A stretch of DNA of 64,000 nucleotides, taken from NCBI RefSeq assembly GCF_001280015.1, contig NZ_LGDV01000051.1, positions 1 through 64,000 on the forward strand, written 5' to 3'. The translations under genes and the position numbers were made by a program. How positions within the stretch are numbered: the stretch's first letter is position 1; the number at the start of each line of letters is the position of its first letter. The notes beneath the pieces were generated by a model that worked only from the letters and a program-made list of their open reading frames with translations, made no database searches and was not told the DNA's origin. This document shows positions 8,147 through 16,814 of this stretch, in pieces. The stretch is from Streptomyces sp. MMG1121 (GTDB taxonomy: Bacteria; Actinomycetota; Actinomycetes; Streptomycetales; Streptomycetaceae).

Positions 8147-9898
8147 TCAGCCGACGCTCAGGTCGTCCGCGTACACGGCGCCCTGTCCGTACCAGCCGTG
8201 GACGTAGGCCGTGACCGTGCCCGAGGAGCCGGTGGTGAACGGCACCGTCAGCTTCGACCACGACGCGGACGAGGTCCAGGAGCTGGCCGTCGCGCCGCCG
8301 CTGACGCCGAGGTAGGCGTAGGGACCCTGCACCCAGCCGCTCAGCGTGTAGGAGGTGTTGGGCTTGAGGGTGAGGGTCTGTGCGCACTGGCCGGTCTGCG
8401 AGGCGGAGGGCGCGGTCTTCAGGGCGTGGGAGCCGCCGTGCACGGGTGAGGAGACGACCGTCGCCCCGCTGTCGCACGTCCAGGGCGTGAGCGAGCCGGT
8501 CTCGAAGTCACCGTTGGTGAGTGCGGTCGTGCCGCCGCCGGACCCGTTCACCGTCAGGGCGAGCGAGGAGCTGTGCCGGACCGCGCCGGCCGTGCCGGTG
8601 ACGGTCAGGGTGTAGGTGCCGGGCGCCGTCGAGGCGGCGGTGCGGACGCTGAGGGTGGAGGTCCCGCCCGCGGTGACGGAGGTGGGGCTGAGCGAGGCGG
8701 TCACGCCGCTCGGCGCGCCGCTCACGGCCAGGTCCACGCTCTGCGCGCTGCCCGAGGCCACCGACGTCTTCACGGTCGCCGTCGTCGTGCCGCCGGGGTC
8801 GACCGAGGCGGTGGCGGGGGAGAGGGCGACGGTGAAGTCGTTGGCGGGCGGTGTCGTCGTACCACCGGTGAAGGGCGCGAAGGTGTGGCTGAAGTACCAG
8901 GTGTCCTGGGCGATGCCGGAGCAGGTGTCGGAGGCGCTGCCGCCGGGGCAGCCGCCGTTGTCGCGCTGGAGGGCCCAGAAGGAGAGGGTGTTGATGCCCT
9001 TGGAGACCGCCCAGTCGTACACGGTCGTCGCGTCGGCGGTGGTGAAGGTCTCGGCCGGGCCGTAGTCGTCCACGCCGGGCATCTCGGTGACGCCGACCAT
9101 GTTCCACAGCTGGGAGTCCGACAGGTTCGGGTACAGCGAGGCCAGTTGGTCGTGCAGCCCGCTCGCGGCCGTCTCGGTGTCGGTCGCCATGTGGTGCGTG
9201 GCACCGTCGTAGTAGTCGAACGTCATGATGTTGACGACGTCCACCTTGGCGCCCGCGTTCTTCGCGCTGCGCAGCACGGCGAGGCCGCTGTCGGCGAGCC
9301 CGGTCGTCGTGGTCGGCAGGGTGTACGAGAACTGCACCGAGCGCCCGTTCGCCGCGGCCCAGTCCTGGACCTTCTTGATGGCCTGGTTGCGGCGGTCGAT
9401 GCCGGCCGTGTTCGTGAGGGAGTTGTCTTCGACGTCCATGTCGAGCCGGGAGACGTCGTAGGTGGTGATGATCTTCTCGTAGGCGGCGGCGACGGAGTCG
9501 ACGTTCGTGCAGCTGTCGGCGATCTCGGTGCCTCCGTTGTCGGCCGCGTAGCCGCCGAGGGAGGGGATCACGTCGCCGCCGCGCGAGCGGATCGTGGTGA
9601 AGTCGGAGCCGAAGACTGAGGCGTCGACCGGCGTGCTGGTGTCGCCGTTCCAGTACGGGGTGCAGGAGCCCTTCTTGTCGGCCTGGAGGAACGCCATGGT
9701 CAGGTACTTGGCGCCGGATGCCTGGGAGAGCGCGGCGGGGCTGTCGCCGTTGTAGGCCTCGAAGTAGGGGGCGAAGACGTGCGTGGGCAGCGGGGTCGCC
9801 GCGTGCGCGGTGCCCCCGGCCCCCAGGGCGAGCCCCGCGGACGCGGCCAGGGTGGCCACGCCGGCGAGCAGGGCGCGTACGGATCTCGGACGTGTCAT
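8147..9898 (-). CDS. Secreted GH18 chitinase with Ig-like and carbohydrate-binding domains
   Basis: 583 residues. A twin-positive signal peptide ends near residue 33 (GTAHA-ATP). The GH18 TIM barrel runs about 35-345 and contains SLGGYA and the catalytic DxDxE in LDMDVED (glutamate is the acid). An Ig/fn3-like beta domain follows (about 350-450), then a CBM4/9-like module (about 455-583, starting [12 protein letters not shown]). It hydrolyses chitin outside the cell. CGGGAG precedes ATG 9898. The promoter carries two tandem dre-like operators, so repression by DasR and induction by N-acetylglucosamine signals are expected. An IS30 element is inserted just past its 3' end. Confidence 0.92.
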   Translation of the reverse strand: MTRPRSVRALLAGVATLAASAGLALGAGGTAHAATPLPTHVFAPYFEAYNGDSPAALSQASGAKYLTMAFLQADKKGSCTPYWNGDTSTPVDASVFGSDFTTIRSRGGDVIPSLGGYAADNGGTEIADSCTNVDSVAAAYEKIITTYDVSRLDMDVEDNSLTNTAGIDRRNQAIKKVQDWAAANGRSVQFSYTLPTTTTGLADSGLAVLRSAKNAGAKVDVVNIMTFDYYDGATHHMATDTETAASGLHDQLASLYPNLSDSQLWNMVGVTEMPGVDDYGPAETFTTADATTVYDWAVSKGINTLSFWALQRDNGGCPGGSASDTCSGIAQDTWYFSHTFAPFTGGTTTPPANDFTVALSPATASVDPGGTTTATVKTSVASGSAQSVDLAVSGAPSGVTASLSPTSVTAGGTSTLSVRTAASTAPGTYTLTVTGTAGAVRHSSSLALTVNGSGGGTTALTNGDFETGSLTPWTCDSGATVVSSPVHGGSHALKTAPSASQTGQCAQTLTLKPNTSYTLSGWVQGPYAYLGVSGGATASSWTSSASWSKLTVPFTTGSSGTVTAYVHGWYGQGAVYADDLSVG

Positions 9899-9953
9899 CG
9901 GGTACTCCCGGATAGCGAACGACAGGCACGCTGTGCAGCCCGGCCGGGGCTAT

Positions 9954-9981
9954 TGGTCTAGGCCATGATTGGTCTGGACCA
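9954..9981. promoter_or_regulatory. Tandem DasR (dre)-like operators of the chitinase promoter
   Basis: TGGTCTAGGCCA (9954-9965) and TGGTCTGGACCA (9970-9981) each differ from the dre core TGGTCTAGACCA by one base and are 16 bp apart, on one helical side and a half. Streptomyces chitinase genes are known for such 12-bp direct repeats over the promoter, bound by the GntR-type repressor DasR. They lie 56-83 bases upstream of the chitinase start. Confidence 0.85.
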
Positions 9982-10095
9982 GGCATCGGTCAATACGCGG
10001 GAGCCGCCTTTTGCGCGTTCATGGGGGAGCGAACGGGCCGTGACCGGCCCGTTGTCGACGTGACCTCGGGAGAAGAGCTGCTCGGCCCAGCCCGC

Positions 10096-10377
10096 TCAGC
10101 GGGCCCGGGTGCCGCCGCCGCGGCGGATGCGGCCCAGCAGATCCCGGTGGTAGGCGGCGAGTTGCCCGGTGGGCACGGGTGCCGGGCTGCCGGCGAGGGT
10201 GTACCAGGTGTCGCTGCCGGAGTGCTGGACGGCGACGCGCGCGCTGTGGCCGTTGGACAGCAGGATGGTCGCGACGGTCAGGTCCCCGGTGAGGACGCCG
10301 ACCTCGTCGGTCAGCGCGCCGCCGGGACCCGCGGTGACGCGGTCGACATAACTGTTGATGCTGGGCGGGTTGTTCAT
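10096..10377 (-). CDS. Small conserved-type hypothetical protein
   Basis: A 93-residue soluble protein starting MNNPPSINSYVDRVTAGPGG; the ATG at 10377 is chosen over the long upstream open frame, which is a shadow of neighbours. The middle looks like a small beta barrel (TVATILLSNGHSARVAVQH, then DTWYTLAG), and the C-terminus is arginine-rich (RRGGGTRAR). No family recognised with certainty. It lies alone between the chitinase promoter and the DinB-like gene; no clear ribosome binding site was seen. Confidence 0.6.
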   Translation of the reverse strand: MNNPPSINSYVDRVTAGPGGALTDEVGVLTGDLTVATILLSNGHSARVAVQHSGSDTWYTLAGSPAPVPTGQLAAYHRDLLGRIRRGGGTRAR

Positions 10378-10451
10378 GGCTGGCAGGTTTCCATCAACCC
10401 GGTCCGGGTGTCCGTTTCCTGACGGTGTGTCGGCTGGAGCACCCGGCTGCC

Positions 10452-11117
10452 TCAGCCGAACAGCGGGAACCGGTCCGCCGCCGGGCCCAGCGCGGCGCGC
10501 TCGGCCTCGGTGAGCGTGGCCCGGCCGGTGCCCACGCGCGCGTAGTGCGTGTCGCTCCACTCCGGGAGCGCGGCGCGGCCGAGCAGGCCGTCCAGCGCGG
10601 CGCGGACGGCGGTCAGCCCCTGGGGGGCCGGCCCCGGGGCGAGCGGAAGGCCCACGGTCAGGTCGAGGTGGTGGACGGTCGCCTCCACCGCGAGGGTGGT
10701 CAGCAGGTCCCCGGCGGTCAGCCCATGTCCCTGGGTGGCCACCCGCCGGTCGGGGTCGGCCGCCTCCGCCGCGTGCACGGTCGCCGCCGACGTCTCCAGA
10801 TACAGGCCCCGCAGCTGCCCCCAGTCCAGGAACATGCTCGCGTTCACCCGCGCCCAACGGCGGCCGTGCGCCGCCCCCACCGGGTCCGGGCGCCAGTCCT
10901 GCCAGTACGTCACCGCGTCCCGGTCCACCGGCTCCGGCGACGGCGTGTGCAGGGCCACCAGACCGCGCTGGGCGTCCCCCAGGCAGTGGAAGAGGAGATC
11001 GCGAACCGCCCAGCCGGTGCAGCCGCTCGGCAGCCACGACTCCTCGTCGCCCAGGCCCTCGACGACCGCCGCGGCGGCCTCGTACGCCGCGCGCAGCACC
11101 CGCGCCGGTGTGCTCAC
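10452..11117 (-). CDS. Maleylpyruvate-isomerase-N-type (DinB-like) protein
   Basis: 221 residues. The N-terminal half is a DinB-like four-helix bundle of the mycothiol-dependent maleylpyruvate isomerase type: CTGWAVRDLLFHCLGD supplies the first histidine, and AVEATVHHLDLTVGL supplies the later histidines of the metal triad. These proteins use mycothiol as cofactor in isomerase or transferase reactions; the substrate here is unknown. It lies immediately downstream of the pot-like transporter, 31 bases from it and on the same strand, so it may be the last cistron of that operon. Confidence 0.75.
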   Translation of the reverse strand: MSTPARVLRAAYEAAAAVVEGLGDEESWLPSGCTGWAVRDLLFHCLGDAQRGLVALHTPSPEPVDRDAVTYWQDWRPDPVGAAHGRRWARVNASMFLDWGQLRGLYLETSAATVHAAEAADPDRRVATQGHGLTAGDLLTTLAVEATVHHLDLTVGLPLAPGPAPQGLTAVRAALDGLLGRAALPEWSDTHYARVGTGRATLTEAERAALGPAADRFPLFG

Positions 11118-11147
11118 GCGTCCCCCGTTCGTCCGGCGACCAGGGTG

Positions 11148-11963
11148 TCACACCCGGCTCGACGTCGCCGTGTCCCCGGACAGGCGCTGGGCGACGTAGA
11201 TCGGGATCACGGACAGCAGGACGAGTACGGCCGCCACCACGTTGACCACGGGTGCCTGCTGCGGCCGGGTCATGTTGTCGAAGATCCAGATGGGCAGGGT
11301 CTCGATGCCGGGCCCCGCCGTGAACGTGGTGACCACGATCTCGTCGAAGGACAGCGCGAAGGCCAGCAGACCGCCCGCCAGCAGCGCCGAGCGGACCAGC
11401 GGGAAGGTGACGTCGGCGAAGGCACGGAAGGTGGTCGCGCCGAGGTCCATGGCCGCCTCCTCGTACGAGGCCGCCGTACGGCGCAGCCTCGCCACCACGT
11501 TGTTGAAGACGACCACGATGCAGAACGTGGCGTGCCCGATGACCACCGTGAACAGTCCCAGGCCCACGCCGAGCGGCTGAAGGACCGTGCCGAAGGCCGA
11601 GTTGAGGGCGATGCCCGTGACGATGCCGGGCAGCGCGATGGGCAGCACGACGACGAACGAGACCGTGTCCCGGCCGAAGAAGCGGTGCCGGGCGACGGCG
11701 AACGCGATGAGCGTGCCGAGTACGAGCGCGATCGCGGTGGCCCCCAGCCCCGCCTTCACCGAGACCCACAGCGCATGTCGCGCACCGGAGTTGTGCGCGG
11801 CCACCGACCACCAGTGCCCGGTCAGCCCCGGCGGTGGCCAGCTCGCGCTGCGGTCGGGGCTGAGGGAGTCGACGAGGACGAGCAGCAGCGGGACGTAGAT
11901 CACCGCGAAACCGAGCCCGGCGCCGGTGCGCAGGGCGATACGCGCGGTGCGGCTGAGATGCAT
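11148..11963 (-). CDS. ABC importer permease, PotC-like
   Basis: 271 residues with about six membrane helices, starting with a hydrophobic segment at 12-34. It has the binding-protein-dependent permease EAA loop (YEEAAMDLGATTFRAFADVT) that docks on the ATPase. The closest type is the spermidine/putrescine PotC subunit, but the substrate could be another polyamine-like or amino-acid-derived cation. It pairs with the PotB-like permease upstream (33-base gap) and completes a four-gene importer transcribed from 15156 toward 11148. Confidence 0.88.
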   Translation of the reverse strand: MHLSRTARIALRTGAGLGFAVIYVPLLLVLVDSLSPDRSASWPPPGLTGHWWSVAAHNSGARHALWVSVKAGLGATAIALVLGTLIAFAVARHRFFGRDTVSFVVVLPIALPGIVTGIALNSAFGTVLQPLGVGLGLFTVVIGHATFCIVVVFNNVVARLRRTAASYEEAAMDLGATTFRAFADVTFPLVRSALLAGGLLAFALSFDEIVVTTFTAGPGIETLPIWIFDNMTRPQQAPVVNVVAAVLVLLSVIPIYVAQRLSGDTATSSRV

Positions 11964-11995
11964 GGTGCTCTTCTCCTACGAGTCTCCTGCGCGCC

Positions 11996-12889
11996 CTACA
12001 GGCTGTTCAGGGCGCCCGTACGGCGGATCGCCAGCAGATACAGGACGATCACGACGACGGGTACGGTGGCGAGCGCGGCGGCCATGGGCAGGTTGAGGTC
12101 GATGTTGGAGTACACGAGGTTGCCGATCAACTGCGTCTTGCCGCCGACGATCTGCACGGTGATGTAGTCGCCGAGACTGAGCGAGAAGGTGAACACCGAG
12201 CCGGCCGCGACCGACGGCAGCACCATCGGCAGGACCACCGAACGGAAGGTCCGCCCGGCCCGCGCCCCGAGGTCCGCCGACGCGTCGAGCAGACTGTCCG
12301 GGAGCTGTTCCAGGGCCGTGTGGATCGGCAGGATCATGTACGGCAGCCACAGATAGGTCAGCGTGAGGACCGTGGCGGGCAGCCCGAAGCCGGGGCCGCT
12401 CAGTCCGAACGGCGCGAGCATCCAGTCGGCGAGACCGCCCTGGGACAGGATGAGCCGCCAGGCGTACACCTTGACCAGGTAACTCGCCCACAGCGGGGTG
12501 AGGATGGCCACCACGAGCAGCGGCCGCCACCGCGGCTTCGCCACTCGCGCGGTGCAGAAGGCGACCGGGAAGGCGATCACCGCGCACAGGGCCGTCACCG
12601 CGAGCGCCACGCCGACACTGCGCAGGACCACCTCGCGGAAGACGGGCGTGGTGACCAGCTCGTGGAAGTTGTCCGTCGACCAGACCTGCACCACCTGCGA
12701 GGTGAAGGAGTTGGTCGTCCAGAACGCGGAGACGAACAGCACTGCCAGCGAGCCGAGGTAGAGGACGGCCAGCCACAGCAGCGGGGCGGTGAGCAGCAGG
12801 GCCAGCCGCAGCCGGGGTCTGCGGTGCAGGGTGCCGGCGAGCCGGCGGACGGTGCCCCGGCCGGCGGCGGTCGTCACGTCGGTCGGCAC
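11996..12889 (-). CDS. ABC importer permease, PotB-like
   Basis: 297 residues from a GTG start, with about six membrane helices. The first (about 30-55) follows an arginine-rich cytoplasmic tail. The EAA-type loop is around DSLLDASADLGARAGRTFRS. It is the partner permease of the PotC-like gene in the same operon. It begins 4 bases after the stop of the solute-binding protein gene, which indicates translational coupling. Substrate assignment to polyamines rests only on family resemblance. Confidence 0.88.
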   Translation of the reverse strand: MPTDVTTAAGRGTVRRLAGTLHRRPRLRLALLLTAPLLWLAVLYLGSLAVLFVSAFWTTNSFTSQVVQVWSTDNFHELVTTPVFREVVLRSVGVALAVTALCAVIAFPVAFCTARVAKPRWRPLLVVAILTPLWASYLVKVYAWRLILSQGGLADWMLAPFGLSGPGFGLPATVLTLTYLWLPYMILPIHTALEQLPDSLLDASADLGARAGRTFRSVVLPMVLPSVAAGSVFTFSLSLGDYITVQIVGGKTQLIGNLVYSNIDLNLPMAAALATVPVVVIVLYLLAIRRTGALNSL

Positions 12890-12893
12890 CGAC

Positions 12894-14090
12894 TCAGCCC
12901 TTGATCTCGGTCCAGGCCTGCACCCACTTGGCGTACGGCACGCACTTCACGTCCTTGCGGCCGTCGAGGCACTGCTCGATGGGCGTGTTCCAGAAGGCGA
13001 TCTTCTTCCAGTACGGCTCGTCGGCGGCGTGGTAGACCGTGCAGAAGTTCTTGTCAGTGGTCTCGGCACAGGCCTTGGAATTGGCCGGCGCCTCGCCGAA
13101 GTACTCGGCCACCTGGGCGTTGACCTTCGGTGAGACGATCCAGTTCAGCCACTTGTAGGCGCAGTTGGGGTGCTTGGCCTTGCTGTAGACCATCCAGGTG
13201 TCGGACCAGCCGGTCGAACCCTCCTTCGGCACCAGCGCCTTGACCTTCGCGCCCTCGGAGGCGGCGAGGTTGGCGATGACCTGCCAGCTGGTGCCGATCA
13301 CCGAGTCGCCGCTCTTGAACGCGGAGACCTCCTTCAGATAGTCGCTCCAGTACTCGCCGATGTACTTGTTCTGCTCCTTGAGCAGGGCCACGGCCGCGTC
13401 GAACTGCTTCTGGTCGAGCGCGTACGGGTCGGTGATCTTCAACTCGGGCTTGACGGCCTTGAGATACAGGGCCGCGTCGGCGATGTAGATCGGCGAGTCG
13501 TACGCGGTGACGTGCCCCTTGTACGCCGAGGCGCCGTCGAAGACCGCCGACCAGGAGGTGGGCGCGGGCTTCACCTTCGCCGTGTCGTACATCAGCAGGT
13601 TGGCGCCCCGGCCGTGCGGGATGCCGTACATCCGGCCCCCCACCGAGTTCCAGGCGCCGTTCTTCAACCCGGCGAAGACGTCCTTGTAGTTGGGGACCAG
13701 AGCGGTGTTGACGGGGGCCGCGTCGCCCGAGGCGATCAGGCGCAGGGAGGCGTCGCCGGAGGCCGAGACGGCGTCGTACTCGCCGGTCTTCATCAGCTTG
13801 ACCATCTCGTCCGAACTGGCGGCGACCTTGGAGTGGACCTGGCAACCGGTCTGCTTCTCGAAGCCGTGGACCCAGTCGGCCTTGGGATCGTTGGAGCCGT
13901 CCTCGACGTAGCCGGCCCAGGCGATCAGATTGACCTGGCCCTCCGTCGCGCCGAGCTTCGTCGGGGCCTTGAGGGCGGGCGGGTTGAGTCCTGTGGCGGA
14001 CGGGCCGCCGGAGCCGGAGGAGCCGCACGCGGCGGCGAGGAGGAGCGCGGCGGCCGCGGCGGCGGCCCGGGGGACACGGGTGAGACGCAC
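12894..14090 (-). CDS. Extracellular solute-binding lipoprotein, PotD-like
   Basis: 398 residues, GTG start with TGGAGA upstream. The signal peptide ends in LLLAAAC, with the lipidated cysteine at about 22. The mature protein has the PotD-type bilobal fold signatures: QVNLIAWAGYVEDGS near the start, EKQTGCQV, GIPHGRGANLLMYD and a C-terminal WLNWIVSPKVNAQVAEYFG. It captures the substrate outside the membrane and delivers it to the PotB/PotC permease pair. Several tryptophan and aspartate residues fit cationic polyamine binding, but specificity is not provable from sequence alone. Confidence 0.88.
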   Translation of the reverse strand: MRLTRVPRAAAAAAALLLAAACGSSGSGGPSATGLNPPALKAPTKLGATEGQVNLIAWAGYVEDGSNDPKADWVHGFEKQTGCQVHSKVAASSDEMVKLMKTGEYDAVSASGDASLRLIASGDAAPVNTALVPNYKDVFAGLKNGAWNSVGGRMYGIPHGRGANLLMYDTAKVKPAPTSWSAVFDGASAYKGHVTAYDSPIYIADAALYLKAVKPELKITDPYALDQKQFDAAVALLKEQNKYIGEYWSDYLKEVSAFKSGDSVIGTSWQVIANLAASEGAKVKALVPKEGSTGWSDTWMVYSKAKHPNCAYKWLNWIVSPKVNAQVAEYFGEAPANSKACAETTDKNFCTVYHAADEPYWKKIAFWNTPIEQCLDGRKDVKCVPYAKWVQAWTEIKG

Positions 14091-14124
14091 GACGTTCTCC
14101 AGGGGACGTGGCGGTGGGGAGAGG

Positions 14125-15156
14125 TCAGGACGGCAGTTGCACGGCGTGCCGGCGGTGCCACTTCAGGCGCACCCGGGTGCCGCGGTAGGCGGCGACGTCC
14201 TCGGAGGAGGTCTCCAGGTTCTGCTGGAGCGCGGTGAGCCGCCCGCCGCCGTCGAGGTCGACCAGGAACCGGGTGGCGTCGCCGAGGTAGACGACGTCGG
14301 CGACGGTGCCGACGGCGGTGGCGTGGTCCGGCTCGCCCGCCTCGGCGGACTCCTTCAGCACGCGGATCTTCTCCGGCCGGATGTTGTACGTGCCCCGCTC
14401 GCCGACGATCCGGCGGGCCGCCTCGCCGTCGAGCAGGTTGGAGGTGCCGACGAAGGAGGCGACGAAGGGGGTCGCCGGGCGTTCGTAGATCTCGGCGGGC
14501 GTGCCGACCTGGGCGATGCTGCCCTGGTCGAAGACGGCGATGCGGTCGCTCATCGTCAGCGCCTCCTGCTGGTCGTGGGTGACGAAGACGAAGGTGATGC
14601 CGACCTCCCGCTGGATCGCCTTGAGTTCGACCTGCATCTGCTCGCGCAGCTTCAGGTCGAGGGCGCCGAGCGGCTCGTCCAGCAGCAGCACCCGGGGCCG
14701 GCCGACGAGCGCGCGGGCGAGCGCGACGCGCTGGCGCTGGCCGCCGGAGAGCTGCGCCGGGCGCCGCCCGCCGTAGCCCTCCAGCCGGACCTCGGCGAGA
14801 GCCCGGTGGGCGCGGACGAGGCGCTCGGCCTTCGGCACCCTGCGGACCTTCAGCCCGTAGGCGACGTTCTGTTCGACCGTCATGTGCGGGAACAGGGCGT
14901 AGTCCTGGAACACGGTGTGCACGTCCCGCTCGAACGGGGCGAGGCCGGTGACCTCCTGTCCGGCGAGTTCGATCCGGCCCTCGTCCGGCGTCTCGAACCC
15001 GGCCACCAGCCGCAGGACCGTCGTCTTGCCGGACCCGGAGGGGCCGAGCATGGAGAAGAACTCCCCGTCCCGGATCTCCAGGTCGACCCCGGCCACGGCG
15101 GTCGTCTCACCGAACGACTTCCGCAGTTGCTGCAGCCGGATCGCAATTCCCTCCAT
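14125..15156 (-). CDS. ABC importer ATPase, PotA-like
   Basis: 343 residues. Walker A is GPSGSGKTT, the Q-loop follows FQDYALFPHMTV, the signature is LSGGQRQRVALARAL, Walker B is VLLLDEPLGALD, and the switch histidine is in FVFVTHDQQEAL. A TOBE domain occupies about 270-343. It energises import by the downstream binding protein and permeases. First gene of the operon; AAGGG precedes ATG 15156. The divergent GntR/FCD regulator starts 110 bases away and probably controls it. Confidence 0.92.
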   Translation of the reverse strand: MEGIAIRLQQLRKSFGETTAVAGVDLEIRDGEFFSMLGPSGSGKTTVLRLVAGFETPDEGRIELAGQEVTGLAPFERDVHTVFQDYALFPHMTVEQNVAYGLKVRRVPKAERLVRAHRALAEVRLEGYGGRRPAQLSGGQRQRVALARALVGRPRVLLLDEPLGALDLKLREQMQVELKAIQREVGITFVFVTHDQQEALTMSDRIAVFDQGSIAQVGTPAEIYERPATPFVASFVGTSNLLDGEAARRIVGERGTYNIRPEKIRVLKESAEAGEPDHATAVGTVADVVYLGDATRFLVDLDGGGRLTALQQNLETSSEDVAAYRGTRVRLKWHRRHAVQLPS

Positions 15157-15265
15157 ACGGGAACCCTTCTGGCGCGCTGAACGTTGGCGTAAACATATGA
15201 AGTCATAGTTCAGATCTCAAGAGCCCCTCGGGGTAAAGCTTGAGTCAGCGCACGAGGTGGTGGCC

Positions 15266-16006
15266 GTGAGGCAGGACGAGATCGAGGGCGCCGCCCGCAA
15301 GGCCGTCTTCAGCCCGGTGGACAACCGGGCCCGCGTGGAGGCGGTGGTGCGCCGCATCGGCGACGCCATAGAGCTGGGCCTTCTCACCGACGGCGAGCAA
15401 CTGCCCGGCGAGCTCGAACTGGCCGGACAACTCGGCGTCTCCACGGTCACCTTGCGCGAGGCGCTCATGGCCCTGCGGCAGCAGGGCCTGGTCACCACCC
15501 GCCGGGGCCGCGGCGGCGGCAGCTTCGTCTCCGTGCCCGAAGTCCCCGCCGCCGACCGGCTCACGGCGCGGCTGCGCGGCTGGAGCACCGAGGAACTGCG
15601 CGACCTCGGCGACCACTGGGCCGCCCTGTCCGGCGCCGCCGCCCGCCTCGCCGCCCAGCGCACCGAAGGACACGATCTGCGTCAACTCCGCCGTACCGCC
15701 GATGAGTTGGCGCACGCGCAGGAGGCGGCGGTACGCGGCAGGCTGTACGGCCGCTTCCACGTCGAACTCGCGGCGGCCGCCCAGTCCGCCCGGCTCACCC
15801 GCGAACAGGTCGCCCTGCAGAGCGAGGTCGGTGCCCTGCCGTGTCTGGTCCTCGCCGACGACGCGTTTCGTGAAGAAGTTGCGGACCGCCACCGCGCCGT
15901 GATCTCCGCCGTGCAGGATGGGGCCCACGCAACGGCCGGTGCGCTGGCCGAGCGGTGCGTCAGGGAGTCGACGGCGCGGCTCGTCGCCGTACGCCTCACG
16001 CTCTGA
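15266..16006 (+). CDS. GntR-family regulator, FCD (FadR) subfamily
   Basis: About 246 residues. GTG 15266 is chosen because GAGGTGG lies five bases upstream; an in-frame GTG at 15257 is possible. The winged HTH is at about 25-90 (LPGELELAGQLGVSTVTLRE, then QGLVTTRRGRGGG). A helical FCD ligand-binding domain follows with histidines in YGRFHVELAAAA and ADRHRAVISAV that can bind a metal. Divergent from the pot-like operon and followed 38 bases on by a cache-like protein, so it probably represses uptake until a small acid or polyamine derivative binds. Confidence 0.85.
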   Translation: MRQDEIEGAARKAVFSPVDNRARVEAVVRRIGDAIELGLLTDGEQLPGELELAGQLGVSTVTLREALMALRQQGLVTTRRGRGGGSFVSVPEVPAADRLTARLRGWSTEELRDLGDHWAALSGAAARLAAQRTEGHDLRQLRRTADELAHAQEAAVRGRLYGRFHVELAAAAQSARLTREQVALQSEVGALPCLVLADDAFREEVADRHRAVISAVQDGAHATAGALAERCVRESTARLVAVRLTL

Positions 16007-16043
16007 CCGCGCCGCGTCCGGTTCCCGTCCGCTGGAGGACACC

Positions 16044-16805
16044 ATGGGCTGGAGCCCCCCGTCCGCCGCCCTGGACACGGACCCGCAGACCTGGGTGGCC
16101 ACACAGGTGGGCGACGCGCTGGAGGCCGTCTTCGAGGCGGTCGCGGACATCCGTGCCGAGACCGAGGCCCTGCTCGATCGGGTGGCCGCGGGGGGCCGGC
16201 GGCCCGTCAGTGCCGACCTCGCCGCCCTCCGCCCCGGCCTGCACCGGCACCTGACGTGCGAGGACCTCGTCTGCGGCGCCGGCTTCGTCGCCGCCCCCGG
16301 ACTGCTCACCGACGTACCCGCGTGGCTGGAGTGGTGGCAGTCGGGCGCCGACGGCGCCGTGCGCCCGCTGCTGCTCGACCTCGATCCCGGACGGTCGGCG
16401 TACTCCGACTACACGCACTGGGACTGGTTCGCGCTGCCCCGCGACACCGGGCGCCGGGCCGTGGCCGGACCGTACGTCGACTACCTCTGCTCCGACGAGT
16501 ACAGCCTCACCCTGTCCGAACCCGTCCGGATCCAGGGGCACTTCGCCGGGGTGGCCGCCGCCGATGTGTATCTGCGCAACTTCGAGGCGGCCGTCCTGCC
16601 CCTGTTGCGGCGCCTGCCGCGCCCCGCCCGGCTGGTCAACGCGCGCGGCCGGGTCGCCGCCTCCGCCGACCCCGCCCATCTGGCCGGTTCCCTCACCAGG
16701 GGCCCGGACTTCGGCCCCCTGCTCACCGGGGCGCGCCCCGCGGAGCACGAGGGCCTGCGACTGGTGCCGTGCGTGGGCGTGCCGCTCGTGCTCGTGCTGG
16801 CCTGA
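16044..16805 (+). CDS. Cache (PDC)-domain-like cytosolic protein
   Basis: 253 residues from ATG 16044, with GGAGG six bases upstream. No signal peptide or membrane helix is seen. The central region has PDC/cache-type sequence: PAWLEWWQSG, DYTHWDWFALPRDTGRR, then AGPYVDYLCSDEYSLTLSEP and VAAADVYLRNFEA. Cache domains usually sense amino acids or polyamines outside the cell; here the domain is intracellular and sits in an operon with the GntR regulator. Sensing the imported substrate is a reasonable inference. Confidence 0.72.
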   Translation: MGWSPPSAALDTDPQTWVATQVGDALEAVFEAVADIRAETEALLDRVAAGGRRPVSADLAALRPGLHRHLTCEDLVCGAGFVAAPGLLTDVPAWLEWWQSGADGAVRPLLLDLDPGRSAYSDYTHWDWFALPRDTGRRAVAGPYVDYLCSDEYSLTLSEPVRIQGHFAGVAAADVYLRNFEAAVLPLLRRLPRPARLVNARGRVAASADPAHLAGSLTRGPDFGPLLTGARPAEHEGLRLVPCVGVPLVLVLA

Positions 16806-16814
16806 GGCGTGGTA

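Noticed and set aside
10425..12167. Long plus-strand open frame opposite the permease genes
   Set aside because: Translation is arginine/glutamine/glycine repeats without domain motifs; it is the usual antisense shadow of high-GC genes.
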